Shown piece after piece: positions 9,594-20,620 of a DNA stretch of 27,500 bases. The position numbers were made by a program, and so were the translations under genes. How positions within the stretch are numbered: the stretch's first letter is position 1; each line of letters opens with the position of its first letter. The notes under the pieces are model-generated. The model was given only the letters and a program-made list of their open reading frames with translations. It was not told where the DNA came from and searched no databases. Source of the DNA: Trachelipus rathkii (lineage: Eukaryota; Arthropoda; Malacostraca; Isopoda; Trachelipodidae). The stretch is taken from assembly GCA_015478945.1 (NCBI GenBank), contig JABUQX010100038.1:1-27500 (forward strand), read 5' to 3'.

Positions 9594-10274
9594 TATTTTG
9601 TTGTTGCTATTTTTTGGTGTTTATTATTATTTTTCCGTTGAATGAGGGTAAGTAAGTCGTGCTTCTTGAAGGATCCCTACTCTGTCACACTTCTTTTATG
9701 AGCGTGATTGAGTCGCTCTTCTTCTATGAGCGTGATTGAGTCCCGTGCCCTGAAGGATCGCGACTCATTTCAGCATGTGGAGATATAATGATGATGATGA
9801 GGAGGAAAATGCAAATGAAAGGTTATTCATTGATAGAGATGAAGGTACCAAAAATGAAGATGTGGAAAAAAAGAGGTGTGATTGCAAATATAAAGAAAGT
9901 TAAAACATACCGGGTAACAAATAAAGATACAAGAGAAGTAGCAGAACTGAAAGTGTTGATTAGAGCTGGGAAGGAGGAAAGTAAACTAATGGAGTAATAG
10001 TTACAATATTCAAGGTCTGGGAACAGGTGAACTAAAATGGATATATTTTAGCTAATATGATAATGTGCATAAGATAGCAGAACAGAAAGGGGTTTTATTA
10101 GGATATTTGGAGGACAGAGAAATCTTGATAGGTAAGAAAAAGGAATTGGATAGATAGCTGGATAGAAAATTAGGCACATGTGGAAGTGGAAGTTTGGGTC
10201 AGAAGATAATAACGAAGAGATGGATATAACAGAAAAATGAAGAAAGGGAAGAGAAGGTTTGTTCAAAAGGATTT
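9594..10274. other. Spacer with a direct repeat and a small acidic frame
   Basis: TATGAGCGTGATTGAGTC occurs at 9697-9714 and 9725-9742 (28-bp period), flanked by related CGTGC...TGAAGGATC blocks. A 42-codon frame at 9775-9903 is acidic (RYNDDDEEENANE...) and overlaps a 69-codon frame at 9788-9997 in another phase, so a frameshifted relic is possible. The rest, to 10274, is purine-rich with no recognised gene. Confidence 0.4.
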
Positions 10275-10289
10275 GAAGAACAAGATGAA

Positions 10290-11515
10290 GGTCTTCCAAC
10301 CGACTATCTTCCATCCTTTCCACATGACCAAACCATCTCAATGTACTTTCATTTACCCTCTCATTTACCCCTTTCTTCACACCACACAACTCACTAATAC
10401 GTTCATTCCCAATTTTATCAATTCTTCTCACACCTAACACATCCCTAAGATTGTCCATCTGAACACATTGTACTTTAGATCAATACCTCTTATTCCAGAC
10501 GATTGTCTCACTACTATACATTAACACAGGTAACAACATACCCTCATGTAAGAACCTAGCGCACTCAAGACTTAGTCCCTTTACATCCACCAACTTGATT
10601 TAATTGCACCAGCCACCTTCCTGACATTCACAACTTTCCTACTACACTCTGCATCATCCATTCTCTTTTCATCCAACATTTATCTTAAATATTTAAACTC
10701 AGACACTTTTTCCAGCTGCTCACCATCTAACATAACTTCACACCGAGGACTGTCCTCACTCACAACCATAACCTTACTTTTGTCTACGTTTACTTTCAAG
10801 CCCCTCCTTTTACACACCCTACCAAATCTCTCTCTACCATTCCTCTCAAACTCTTCAGATTTGCCACACAATACCAAATCATCCGCATATAATAGGTAGG
10901 GAACCCTCCATTCTTTTCCATTCTCCATCATTCTAGCACCATCTCGCTCCACCCCACCTCTAATTCTTTCATAATCCCATCCATATACAAAATGAATAAC
11001 CAAGGAGACATAACACATCCCTGCCTCATTCTTCTATTAATATTAAACCAATATATATTCTTACACACGCTTCAATATCGTCATACATACTTTTGATTCT
11101 ATTCAGAAGTTTACCGCCAGCATCACATATGACTAACACCTGCCATAGAGCTTTATTAATCCTATCGCACGTCTGTTGGAAATCGATAAAACCTAAATAC
11201 AATTTATTCTTCTCCTCCCTCTTTCCCAATCATTTGTTTCAATGATAAGATTGGATCCATACATCCTCTACCATTACTAAACGCACCTTCTTCACCAATC
11301 AGTCCTTCAACGCACTTTTTCGACCAAAATACCAGCATATATCTTCCCTACAACACTCAATAAACTAATTCCCCTATAATACCTACAGTTACCTTATCCC
11401 ACCTACCCCTATATAAGGGTACTATTATTGCTCTCCTCCCTCGGAACTATACCCTCCATAAACGCTTTGTTACACAACTTCCAAATCCAATCAATCACTA
11501 TCTCACCTTTATACT
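10290..11515 (-). pseudogene. LINE reverse transcriptase relic
   Basis: This is a fragment of a non-LTR retrotransposon polymerase, broken into several frames. Reading along the minus strand, the segment near 11325-11385 gives SLLSVVGKIYAGILVEKV (start of the RT fingers). 11026-11229 holds FIDFQQTCDR, with the motif A aspartate near 11183. 10680-11018 holds YLLYADDLVLCG, with the catalytic YADD box at 10878-10889, then RRGLKVNVDKSKVMVV and FKYL. 10290-10458 gives MDNLRDVLGVRRIDKI and LRWFGHVERMED, the C-terminal segment typical of LINEs abundant in decapods. Catalytic Asp residues survive but frameshifts separate the parts. The 5' part (endonuclease) is missing beyond 11515, where the Penelope-like relic begins. 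The 3' side also stops abruptly after VERMEDSRLE, before the usual Arg/Pro-rich tail, which implies a later break. The RTE clade is my guess; certainty about RT is high. Confidence 0.85.
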
Positions 11516-11559
11516 CTTAATGGATTGATGACAAAATTTTTTTCTTTCATTCCTCATAA

Positions 11560-12251
11560 TTTTAAAATCAACTTAATTAAAACTCTTTGACAGGGGATAC
11601 AAAATTTCGTCATCTTATGTTAATTTTACAAAAGAACTTGATTTCCTGAAAACATTATTTCTGAAGAATGGGTTCCCAGAATTTATAATTGACTCAACTT
11701 TTCGAAAATTACTTTCAGCAAAATTTAAAGACAAATCTCAGGCTAAATTAACAGCTCCTAAGGATATTTTGTATATGAGGCTGCCTTTTCTGGGGAAAAT
11801 TAGTTACGAAATTCGACGTAAAATTGACGTAGTTTTAAAAACAAACTTTACACAGTTTAAATTTATATTTATATTTTCGAGTGAAAACAAAATTGAGAAA
11901 TATTTTAAATTTAAAGATAAACTCCCTTTACCTTAATGCTCATCAGTAATATATCATTATAAGTGCGGTGACTCGTGCCACCTACGCCCAGGAAGAGACA
12001 ATGAGCCCAGCTACCTTACGTATTGCTAAGCAAAGGTATTTCATTTAAGAACCCTAGACTATTTACATCTATCCCTCTATTCAGCTATAAATGCTCATTA
12101 TCTTCAGGAAAACGACCATATATATACAGGATACAGATTACCCGGAATATTAGCCCAAACTGAGGAACCCGATCTTCAGATGTTAGAATCCTTGTATATT
12201 TGGCATCTCAAACCGACCTTAAATGAAAATCTAAGTTTTAACAGTTTTTAA
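11560..12251 (+). pseudogene. Penelope-like element, C-terminal relic with GIY-YIG-type region
   Basis: Two adjacent frames read as the end of a Penelope-like reverse transcriptase. The first, open for 115 codons (11589-11936), contains FTKELDFLKTLFLKNGFPEF and LPFLGKISYEIRRKI, which fit the thumb and linker of these enzymes. After a frameshift the second, about 11941-12251, gives SSVIYHYKCGDSC, corresponding to the Y..C..C start of the endonuclease. It then gives FHLRTLDYLHLSLYSAINAHY and finally LESLYIWHLKPTLN, the conserved Glu-containing end of the GIY-YIG domain. A stop after SYLTYC interrupts it. The RT core upstream is absent. The usual YIG-type second strand is not clear, perhaps lost to an indel. 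The stop at 12249-12251 is followed by a 3' region interrupted at 12302. Confidence 0.8.
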
Positions 12252-12417
12252 TACTGAAGTGAGGTTTTGTTTAAATCATGCTCCTAATTACATATTATTG
12301 TAATCATCGATTTATCGATTTTTAAAAAAATATCATATCGCCTTCGATATTATCGCCAGAAAAATATCGATATTCGATATCGATATTTCGATATATTATA
12401 ATCCGATTATAATAATT

Positions 12418-12440
12418 TGATATATTATAATCCCACTATA

Positions 12441-12474
<34 letters not shown>

Positions 12475-12912
12475 CTCTACCTTTTTATAACATATATACT
12501 ATACTATATATATATATATGTAGCAACCTTATATATGTATAACAATAATATATACATAATCCTTCTTTATATATAATAGCATATATATATATATATATAA
12601 TATATATACTCTATATATATATGTATATATATATATATATATATACTCATATATATATATATATATATATAATATAATATAATATATATATATATATATA
12701 TATAATATGTAATAATAGCAATAATAACAACAAGCAACTTATATATATATATATATTTTTATATATATTTATATAACATGTTTTGTTGTTTATTTATTTA
12801 TTGCAATAACAAATATAACAATTTATATATATATAGCCAGCAACAACCTTAACTCAACAACAGCAATAGCCATATATGTAGCAACCGCATATATATATAT
12901 ATATATCCTCCA
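12418..12912. repeat. Compound (TA)n region
   Basis: Multiple (TA)n runs broken by AACAATAATA, CAACAACCTTAACTC and similar CAA/CTTA words. No gene. Confidence 0.85.
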
Positions 12913-13207
12913 GATTAGGCGACGCATAGTTAAAAACAGCGATAGCTACACTAAATTAGACCACATTTTAGGATCGTTGACAAATTTCAGGATTATGAAA
13001 AACTACCTAAAGTACAAATAAATTACAATAACATAAATAAAAATAAAATTACATAAACAATAAAAATTTTTAGGTATGTACGATGTTTTATTTTATGGCA
13101 GCTTAGAAATAATAATAAACAGATTTATTTACATTTAACTTAAACAATGAGGAAGTTGCTAGGTATTTTTACAGTGTTACGGGTTTAATACTAACTAACT
13201 ATAGCAA
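12913..13207. other. Unassigned A+T-rich stretch
   Basis: Begins after (TA)n with CCTCCAGATTAGGCGACGCA and contains many short AATAA words. I see no open frame or repeat relation that would assign it. Confidence 0.4.
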
Positions 13208-13209
13208 TA

Positions 13210-13248
<39 letters not shown>

Positions 13249-13345
13249 AATAATAAATATTAATATGCTCAACAATATATATATATATATATATATATAA
13301 CATATATATATAACTATATATATATATATATAATTTATCGATCTC
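13208..13345. repeat. (TA)n tracts
   Basis: Two or three (TA)n runs around ATAATAAATATTAATATGC. They end before CGATCTCTCCGTTCCGATGC, a non-repetitive stretch I cannot assign. Confidence 0.85.
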
Positions 13346-13408
13346 TCCGTTCCGATGCGGCCGTTATGTAGCTTTATTCATATATATACATGCCATATAA
13401 TAGCAACA

Positions 13409-14702
<1,294 letters not shown>

Positions 14703-14921
14703 TTAAAAAGCCCAATACTTATCATCTAATGCACCTAAAAAGGCTAACTGATTGATATGCTCGGAAGTCAATCTATTCCTTTCATTTGAGTAAACATTGT
14801 TTAATAATGATACTGTTCGTTCTGACAAGACTGACGTCTCATTTACAGTAAGATATTTCATTGCTAACAAAAACATAGCAAGGAAAGCATTTTTACCATC
14901 ATTCCAAAATTTTATTGGGTC
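14703..14921 (-). pseudogene. hAT transposase C-terminal (hATC dimerisation) relic
   Basis: Minus-strand codons from 14921 to the stop at 14703-14705 form an open 72-codon stretch with no ATG at its start. It begins DPIKFWN, continues FLAMFLLAMKYLTVNETSV, then LSERTVSLLNNVYS and ERNRLTSEHINQLAFL. This is the order of the hAT C-terminal dimerisation domain: a W/F helix, the A.kYL helix, the TSv.SER box and the R.rL...l..fL helix. In intact hAT proteins (usually 500-700 residues) this is the last part. Upstream, an in-frame stop and a small foldback element separate it from the presumed terminus at 15320, so the catalytic RNase H-like part is gone. The intact frame suggests fairly recent decay or chance preservation. 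Confidence 0.75.
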
Positions 14922-14991
14922 GCATTATACACTTGATCACTGAATAACTGAATAGTGAAGACAATTTGACTATGTGGTATGTGCCATGTCG

Positions 14992-15146
14992 ATCCCCCCT
15001 CTCCCTATTTTTGGTTCCCGAAAAGACGAAAAATCTAAAACCCCAATATTTCGGTGTATTTTATACACGACATTGGGGGACGAACGAAGAACGAAATATG
15101 GGGGGAAAGAGAGTTTCATCACTTCAGGGTGTCGGGAGAGGGGGAT
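14992..15146. mobile_element. Small foldback (MITE-like) element
   Basis: Ends ATCCCCCCTCTCCC (14992-15005) and GGGAGAGGGGGAT (15134-15146) are inverted repeats of 13 bases with one indel. Inside lies a 38-base near-palindrome, 15041-15078, with CCCCAAT...ATTGGGG around GTGTATTTTATACAC. No coding sequence and no clear target duplication. Confidence 0.5.
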
Positions 15147-15334
15147 AAGATTTTAGTCCTTTCTTAAAAAATTTTTTTTTTTGAAAAGAATATCGGCTTT
15201 CGATATTAAGAAAAATATCGAAATATCGATATATCGCCTAAGAAAATATCACCCAAAAATATCGAACATCGAGTCAAAAATATCGATATTTCGATATATC
15301 GACTCACTGGCGCATCCCTATCGTATATTTAACT

Positions 15335-15536
15335 ACATATTATTGTATCATTAATTTTATCTTTATGGTTTATTATTTCAACTTTATATTATTTAATTTT
15401 TAATTAATTTTATACAATATTTTGTTTAAAATTTTATCATTATATTGTAAGCCTTGAAAATGGTAAGAAGGATTCTTACCCGAAACTAGTCGGCTAATAA
15501 ATAATTTAAAATGTTGAAATTCGTTTTGGTTATACT
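15335..15536 (+). other. Detached 3' tail of the Penelope-like element
   Basis: Non-coding A+T-rich sequence beginning with ACATATTATTGTA, the same 13 bases that end the coding-side part at 12290-12302. Near its end is GCCTTGAAAATGGTAAGAAG, the short stem GGTAAGAA/TTCTTACC (15462-15480) and CGAAAC TAGTCGG. This resembles 3' ends of Penelope-like and some LINE elements. I infer it once joined the coding part directly. Confidence 0.5.
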
Positions 15537-15561
15537 CGCTATTATATACGGTATATATATA

Positions 15562-17085
15562 CTACGCGTCAAAATTAACGCACCACTATCTCATATGACG
15601 TTAACAGGTTGCAGAAAGAACCAGAACGCTGTGTAACTTTATTATGCAAATAACATTGCATCAGGTACACAGTATACAAGACTGTAATAATGTTGGGGAT
15701 GTATAGGGTCTGCCATGGCTATAATTAAGGTAAATGACAAACCATGTAACTGCAGCTTTAGCGATTGGGGTAAAGTTATGGCGGGGGCACGCTGGGTACG
15801 TGGTCCATTGAGGTGTGAATTTATCCACTACAAACATGGAAAGGACTGCGCGTCAACTAACACGTGATGAGTGCGTACAGATTATCACACTCCATGCCGA
15901 TAGGTTCGGGTACTGTGAACTCGGGCGACGGTTTGGTCTAGAACACACAACCATTGCACGGGTCGTGGATCGGCACCACGACATCCAGGAGCACTCATGG
16001 TGGCCAGGCCGGGCCAGGTCAGGCCACGCGCCACGACTGGCGTTGAATACAGTTTTAAGCGTATGCGGGCCGTAAGAGACCGTCATACAACAGAAAGGTA
16101 AATTCAAATACAGCTGCAGGAGGTACATGTGACCCGTGTGAGTGATAATACAATACAATAATTTAAGGCCACGGAGGCTGGTCATAGGACCACGACACAC
16201 CAGGGAGCATCGACGGGTGCGACTAGCATTTTCCCGGGAACACCTAAATTGGACTATCGCGATTGGGCGAATTTGCTCTTTACGGATAAGTCCAAAGTCT
16301 GTCTCTACACCTCCGATCGGCAATCCAGAGACTATCGAGGACCTAATGAAAGGTATGCGCAGTGTAATATGAATTACATTGCCGTTTGGAGGAAGATCTC
16401 TCTCATGGTCTGAGGGGGTATTTCTTTAACGGGTCGTGTAGAGTTGCACGTCCTAGATGGCGGTTCTCTAACCGCCGCACGATACATCGCAGACATCCTT
16501 GACCCGTATGTCGTGCCATATGCCCTCCATATCGGTGATGGATTCGCCCTAATGTATGACAAGGCAAGAGCACACAAGGCCAGATGCGTCACCGAACACC
16601 TAACGACGGTCCAAATCAGGACATTGGATTGGCCAGCATACATACTCTACCTAAACCCAATTCAATATGTGTGGAACATTTTGAAACGATGGTTGCGACC
16701 GATGCAACCACCTCCTGAAACCTTGCAGGAGCTGCGGCAGGCAGTGCTTCGCGTATTGGATCAGATTTCCGTGGAGGATATTCGGTACCTCATTGAGAGC
16801 ATGGTACGACGGTGCCAAAGGTGGCCATACACGATATTGAGTAACACTATTCCCACACGAACCCTTCACCGCGATAACGTCCCACGTTGGAAGAACGCAT
16901 CGGCCACATATAGGGCCCATTCGCAGGCCCCCAGGGGATTCCTGGGACCACTCGACAATCTTACCACTGTATAATATGTCCCAAATGCTATGTTATTTGC
17001 ATAATAAAGTTACACTGCGTTCTGGTCATTTCTATAACCTGTTAACGTCATATGAGCCAGTGGTGCGTTAATTTTGACGAGTAGA

Positions 17086-17086
<1 letters not shown>
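15562..17086 (+). mobile_element. Tc1-like DNA transposon, complete length but inactive
   Basis: Terminal inverted repeats of about 95-100 bp start CTACGCGTCAAAATTAACGC on the left and, on the minus strand, CTCTACTCGTCAAAATTAAC on the right. Both continue through CTCATATGACGTTAACAGGTT and the GTAACTTTATTATGCAAATAAC block. TA dinucleotides flank both sides (15560-15561 and 17087-17088), as expected for this superfamily. The element interrupts a (TA)n tract. Total length is 1,525 bp, normal for Tc1-like elements. Confidence 0.9.
15836..16840 (+). pseudogene. Tc1-like transposase, broken
   Basis: A DDE-family cut-and-paste transposase relic. The ATG at 15836 starts MERTARQLTRDECVQIITLH and FGLEHTTIARVVDRHHD, the paired helix-turn-helix DNA-binding region. 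After a stop near 16074 the frame shifts. The first catalytic segment reads ANLLFTDKSKVCLYT near 16267-16311, with the usual E of FSDES changed to K. The second, LMYDKARAHKA near 16550, keeps the Asp but has Lys for the usual Asn. The third, DWPAYILYLNPIQYVWN near 16627-16677, has Gln where Tc1-like enzymes have the catalytic Glu, and the preceding SPD is lost. The original end is recognisable as KGGHTRY plus TGA at 16838-16840, one base out of phase. The resulting span of about 334 codons is the normal family length. Frameshifts plus loss of a catalytic residue make it dead. Confidence 0.9.
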
Positions 17087-17132
<46 letters not shown>

Positions 17133-17134
17133 AA

Positions 17135-17212
<78 letters not shown>
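17087..17212. repeat. (TA)n tract, right flank of the Tc1 element
   Basis: Almost pure TA broken once by GAATAAATATTATA. It matches the short TATATATA left of the element, so the transposon inserted into this tract or the tract grew from its TA target. Confidence 0.95.
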
Positions 17213-17398
17213 AGTTAAAAATGCCGAAAGTACTTACAACTACTTTTCAAATTATCAAATGTACAAAGAGTTGCAGAATTACAAGTACACTGGGTTAAAA
17301 CTGCAAGAGTACAGGTACAAAGAGTACTCCAAAAAGGAAATGTACTTAAGGGTCAAGTCCAGTCAGAAGTACTTTGTACTTGAGACCCAAACCTGTTA

Positions 17399-17400
<2 letters not shown>
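17213..17400. repeat. AAGTAC-rich degenerate stretch
   Basis: The word AAGTAC or GTACTT appears many times in variable context (AAGTACTTACAACTACTTTT, AGAGTACTCC, AGAAGTACTTTGTACTTGAG). It looks like a degraded hAT-type subterminal region but no end can be fixed. Confidence 0.4.
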
Positions 17401-17429
<29 letters not shown>

Positions 17430-17595
17430 GCTTAACAGCATAACTTATATATATGTATAGCCAACCAGCAACGCATAACATATAACATGCTGCTCTTTCT
17501 TTCCCAGCCTTTGCTTTGCTGCTGCTCTTGCTAACTATATATATGCTGCTGCTGCTATAACTATATATATATATATACTATATATATATATATCG
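17401..17595. repeat. (TA)n with GCTGCT words
   Basis: Short TA runs alternate with CAGCAACGCATAAC and GCTGCTGCTGCTATAAC words. Related compound repeats occur at 12418-12912 and 19290-19340. Confidence 0.8.
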
Positions 17596-17726
17596 AGTTT
17601 TAGCCACAATCTATTAATTGTTACCAGGTGCGGGACGGGGACCAACTCAAATGCACCCACCAACCTCTTTCCCCAACCTTCGACCTTAATGAAAGAGATT
17701 TTACAATGGATTATTTACTTTTTGCA

Positions 17727-18500
17727 CTAGTATTGAAATTCAAATATAGGAGGTTGTGCTTGAGAGACATCAATTTTCTGCCTTTTTCTGCCTGCTGAGA
17801 GGCTGTTTCTCTTTTCATCATATATTAGTCCCAGCATTGCTAAATACTTTCTCACTTGGAACACTAGTTGGAGAATACAGGCCAAGTATTTCCTTGCAAG
17901 TTTACTTAAGCGTGGGTAAACATTTTGTTTAACACTCCCCGCCAACTGACAGGATCGTCATTTGATTTGTATCCAGGCGTTTTTCTTGGTGATAGTTTTC
18001 ATTCATTTGCACTGCATCTTTTGATAATGCGTGTGCTTCTTCATCACTACTGGACTGCGTAGAAATTCTTCCAGTGAATCTGTTGTTGATTTGTAGAAGG
18101 TATTAGTTCTGTAGATTTCGTTTTTTTCCTTTTAATGGGTGGCGAATTAATAGACTGTTCGGATTGAAGTATTTCAACCGCAACCCAAAGTGACGATTTA
18201 ACTTGTTCTAATATTGTGTTACAAAAAACATGCCTTTATAACGGGGATCTAAGTAAGTTGCAATAGTATGAAGGTCATTAATTTCCACAGAACCAAAGCG
18301 TTTTTCAAGCTCTAGTTTTATTACGCCTTTCATTCTTTTAAACCGTCATCATTTTCATTTGAAAATGGTTCAAAATTCTTCCTTAGCGTTGAGATTAATG
18401 GTATTACATCAGAGACAGAAGCTGTAGAGTCGCTGATTTTTTTGGCTTCCCTAATCTCATGTGATTCTGGTGACTCAAAATTATTATGAACTTCGTACTG
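17727..18500 (-). pseudogene. hAT transposase relic, C-terminal half
   Basis: Minus-strand reading with several frameshifts. Near 18380-18430 it gives SASVSDVIPLISTLRKNF. Near 18230-18330 it gives LELEKRFGSVEIND and ATYLDPRYKGMFF, the conserved LDPRYK box after the hAT insertion domain. Near 17845-17900 it gives YPRLSKLARKYLA, then out of phase SPTSVPSEKVFSNAG, the hATC TSVPSERVFS box. It ends with YDEKRNSLSAG and PPIFEFQY before the stop at 17727-17729. Domain order and distances fit the last half of a zinc-finger-BED/hAT transposase of about 600 residues. The catalytic N-terminal half is not visible. The neighbouring GCGGATG repeats at 18622-18710 are the likely transposon end, so this copy has lost its 5' coding part. 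Confidence 0.85.
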
Positions 18501-18621
18501 TGAATCATGGCGAGGTCATCATTACACAGTTGTGATCCGAGTCCCACGTCTCTCATTTAAAAGTTTGCATTCAGATTCATCTTGTATTTTTATAAAATTC
18601 TTTATCAAATCTCGACAATAA

Positions 18622-18710
18622 ACATCCGCGCAACATCCGCAGGGCAAAGCGCGGATGCGGATGCGGGTCTTTAATAATGTGCGGATGCGGATGTTACCTG
18701 CATCACTAAT
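18622..18710 (-). repeat. Terminal and subterminal repeats of the second hAT element
   Basis: On the minus strand the end reads TTAGTGATGCAGGTAACATC from about 18709. It is followed by several CCGCATCCGC/GCGGATG words, the common style of hAT subterminal repeats. It resembles the other hAT terminus (TAGGGATGCGCC at 15320). The opposite end, expected near 17600, was not found. Confidence 0.6.
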
Positions 18711-18738
18711 ATATATCTATCTATATATAACCTTATAT

Positions 18739-18772
<34 letters not shown>

Positions 18773-18876
18773 CTCTTCATATATATATATATATATATAT
18801 ATATACCATGTATATATAACATAACTTATATATAGCCTTCTTAACCATATATATATAACAACATATACATATATAT

Positions 18877-18955
<79 letters not shown>

Positions 18956-19382
18956 TATATGTATGTAATATGTATGCCGTGTCAGCTAATAACCAATAAT
19001 ATAGCAATAATATATATATATAATATATATATAATAGAAAATATATAATATATATGTAGCCAATATATATATATATATATAGCAATATAGCAACGCCTTA
19101 ACATATATATAGCATATAGCAACCAACATAGCAGCAGCTAACAATATATAATAATAATAATAATAACCTTAACAACTATATATATATATATATATATATG
19201 TAACAATATATATATATATAACAACATAATATATATATATAATATATAACTAACATATATATATATAATAATAATAACAATATATCTTCTTAATATCGCT
19301 GCCTGCCACTGCGCTGCTGCTTTCTATACTGCTAACCTATATATATACTATTGATATATATATATATATATAGTAGTATATA
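18711..19382. repeat. Compound (TA)n region
   Basis: About 670 bases of TA runs with scattered AACCTTA, AGCAAC and AATAATAATAAC words, including a pure run at about 18880-18948. Contains no gene. Confidence 0.9.
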
Positions 19383-19639
19383 TGGCGGAACCAGCAGGTA
19401 CCAGCATTCCAGATTCCGTAGATTTATCTGGAATGCTGGAATGTTTTTATTATTTTTCTGGAATGCTGGTATTATTTTTATTATTATTTTTCTGGAATTT
19501 TCGGTATATTTTTTATCCGTAGATTTTTATTTCGGCGCCGGAGCCTGAGCCTGAGCCTGATCCTAAGCCCGGTTTTGCCGCAATTTCCTGCGTTTTTACC
19601 GCAAGTTCCCGCGTTTTTCGAGATTTCAAGCGTTTTTAA
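19383..19639. other. Left flank of element 2, with hairpin
   Basis: CCAGCATTCCAGA (19401-19413) and TCTGGAATGCTGG (19427-19439) form a perfect 13-bp stem. CTGGAATGCTGG recurs once more at about 19460. GAGCCT repeats lie at about 19547-19560, and GCGTTTTT recurs three times at 19590-19635. It may be the outermost part of element 2, but its mirror would lie beyond the window. Confidence 0.45.
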
Positions 19640-19654
19640 CGGTTGAAGCGTCAA

Positions 19655-20400
19655 ATTGGGGGTTTTCGAGGTCGGTGATGCGTTTTCTGAGGTTCTGGAA
19701 CCGGTCAAACCAAGTCAATAGCCGACATGACTTGGAAATTCGTAAGGTCGTCCGATTTTGGTGCTTGAGGTGTCCATCTATGGGTTTTTGGGGTCGGGGA
19801 AGCCGTTTATGAGGTTCTGGAACCGGTCAAACCAAGTCAATAGCCGACATGACTTGGAAATTCGTAAGGTCGTCCGATTTTGGTGCTTGAGGTGTCCATC
19901 TATGGGTTTTAGGGGTCGGGGAATCCGTTTATGAGGTAGGTGAGGCGTATGAAACAGGGAATTCAAGTCAAATGCCGACATGACTTGGAAATTCGTAAGG
20001 TCGTCAGTTTTGACGCTTGAGGTGTCCATCTATGGGTTTTTTGGGTCAGGGAAGCCGTTTATGAGGTATGTGAGGTGTTTGGAACAGGGAATTCAAGTCA
20101 AATACCGACATGACTTGGACAATTCGTAAGGTCGTCAGATTTTGACGCTTGAGGTGTCCATCTATGGGTTTTTGGGTCAGGGAAGCCGTTTATGAGGTAT
20201 GTGAGGCGTTTGGAACAGGGAATTCAAGTCAAATGCCGACATGACTTGGAATTTCATAAGGTCGTCATATTTTGACGCTTGAGGTGTTGAGTTAAGGGTT
20301 CATTAAGTCGGGGAAGTCGATTCTGAGATCGGTGAGTCTAATAAAGCAGGGAATCCAAGTCAAATGACGACATGACTTGGACTTTCTCTGAAATTGCTAA
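19655..20400 (+). repeat. Tandem ~130-bp units, left arm of element 2
   Basis: GACATGACTTGG recurs at 19724, 19846, 19977, 20107, 20238 and 20369, spacings 122 to 131. Each unit holds CAAGTCA, about ten bases, TGACTTG (a dyad), then TTCGTAAGGTCGTC, GAGGTGTCCATCTATGGG and AGCCGTTTATGAGG. Units at the outer edge read CCGGTCAAACC where inner ones read CAGGGAATTC. Confidence 0.9.
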
Positions 20401-20620
20401 GTTTTATACTTTTTATTGATCAAATTAAGGGTTCCTAAGGGTGGTGAGACCAATTTTGAGGTCAGGTTAGCCAATATTTGAGTTTTAGAAGGGCTAGCAA
20501 TAAGTCTTATAGCTCACACTTCTCTTCACCCCTCAATTTAGATGAGTTCTAGTTGACTTATCTTCTTCAATCTTGGCTCCCCGTATAACCCTAGGATTGA
20601 AACATGTATATATTGTTTGC
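20401..20620 (+). repeat. Single-copy arm segment, left
   Basis: Non-repetitive within the arm (AAGGGTTCCTAAGGGTGGTG through GATTGAAACATGTATATATTG) and mirrored with few differences at 26685-26895. No open frame of note. Confidence 0.75.

Noticed and set aside
15853..16323. 156-codon minus-strand frame
   Set aside because: Antisense shadow of the Tc1-like transposase; no own domain.
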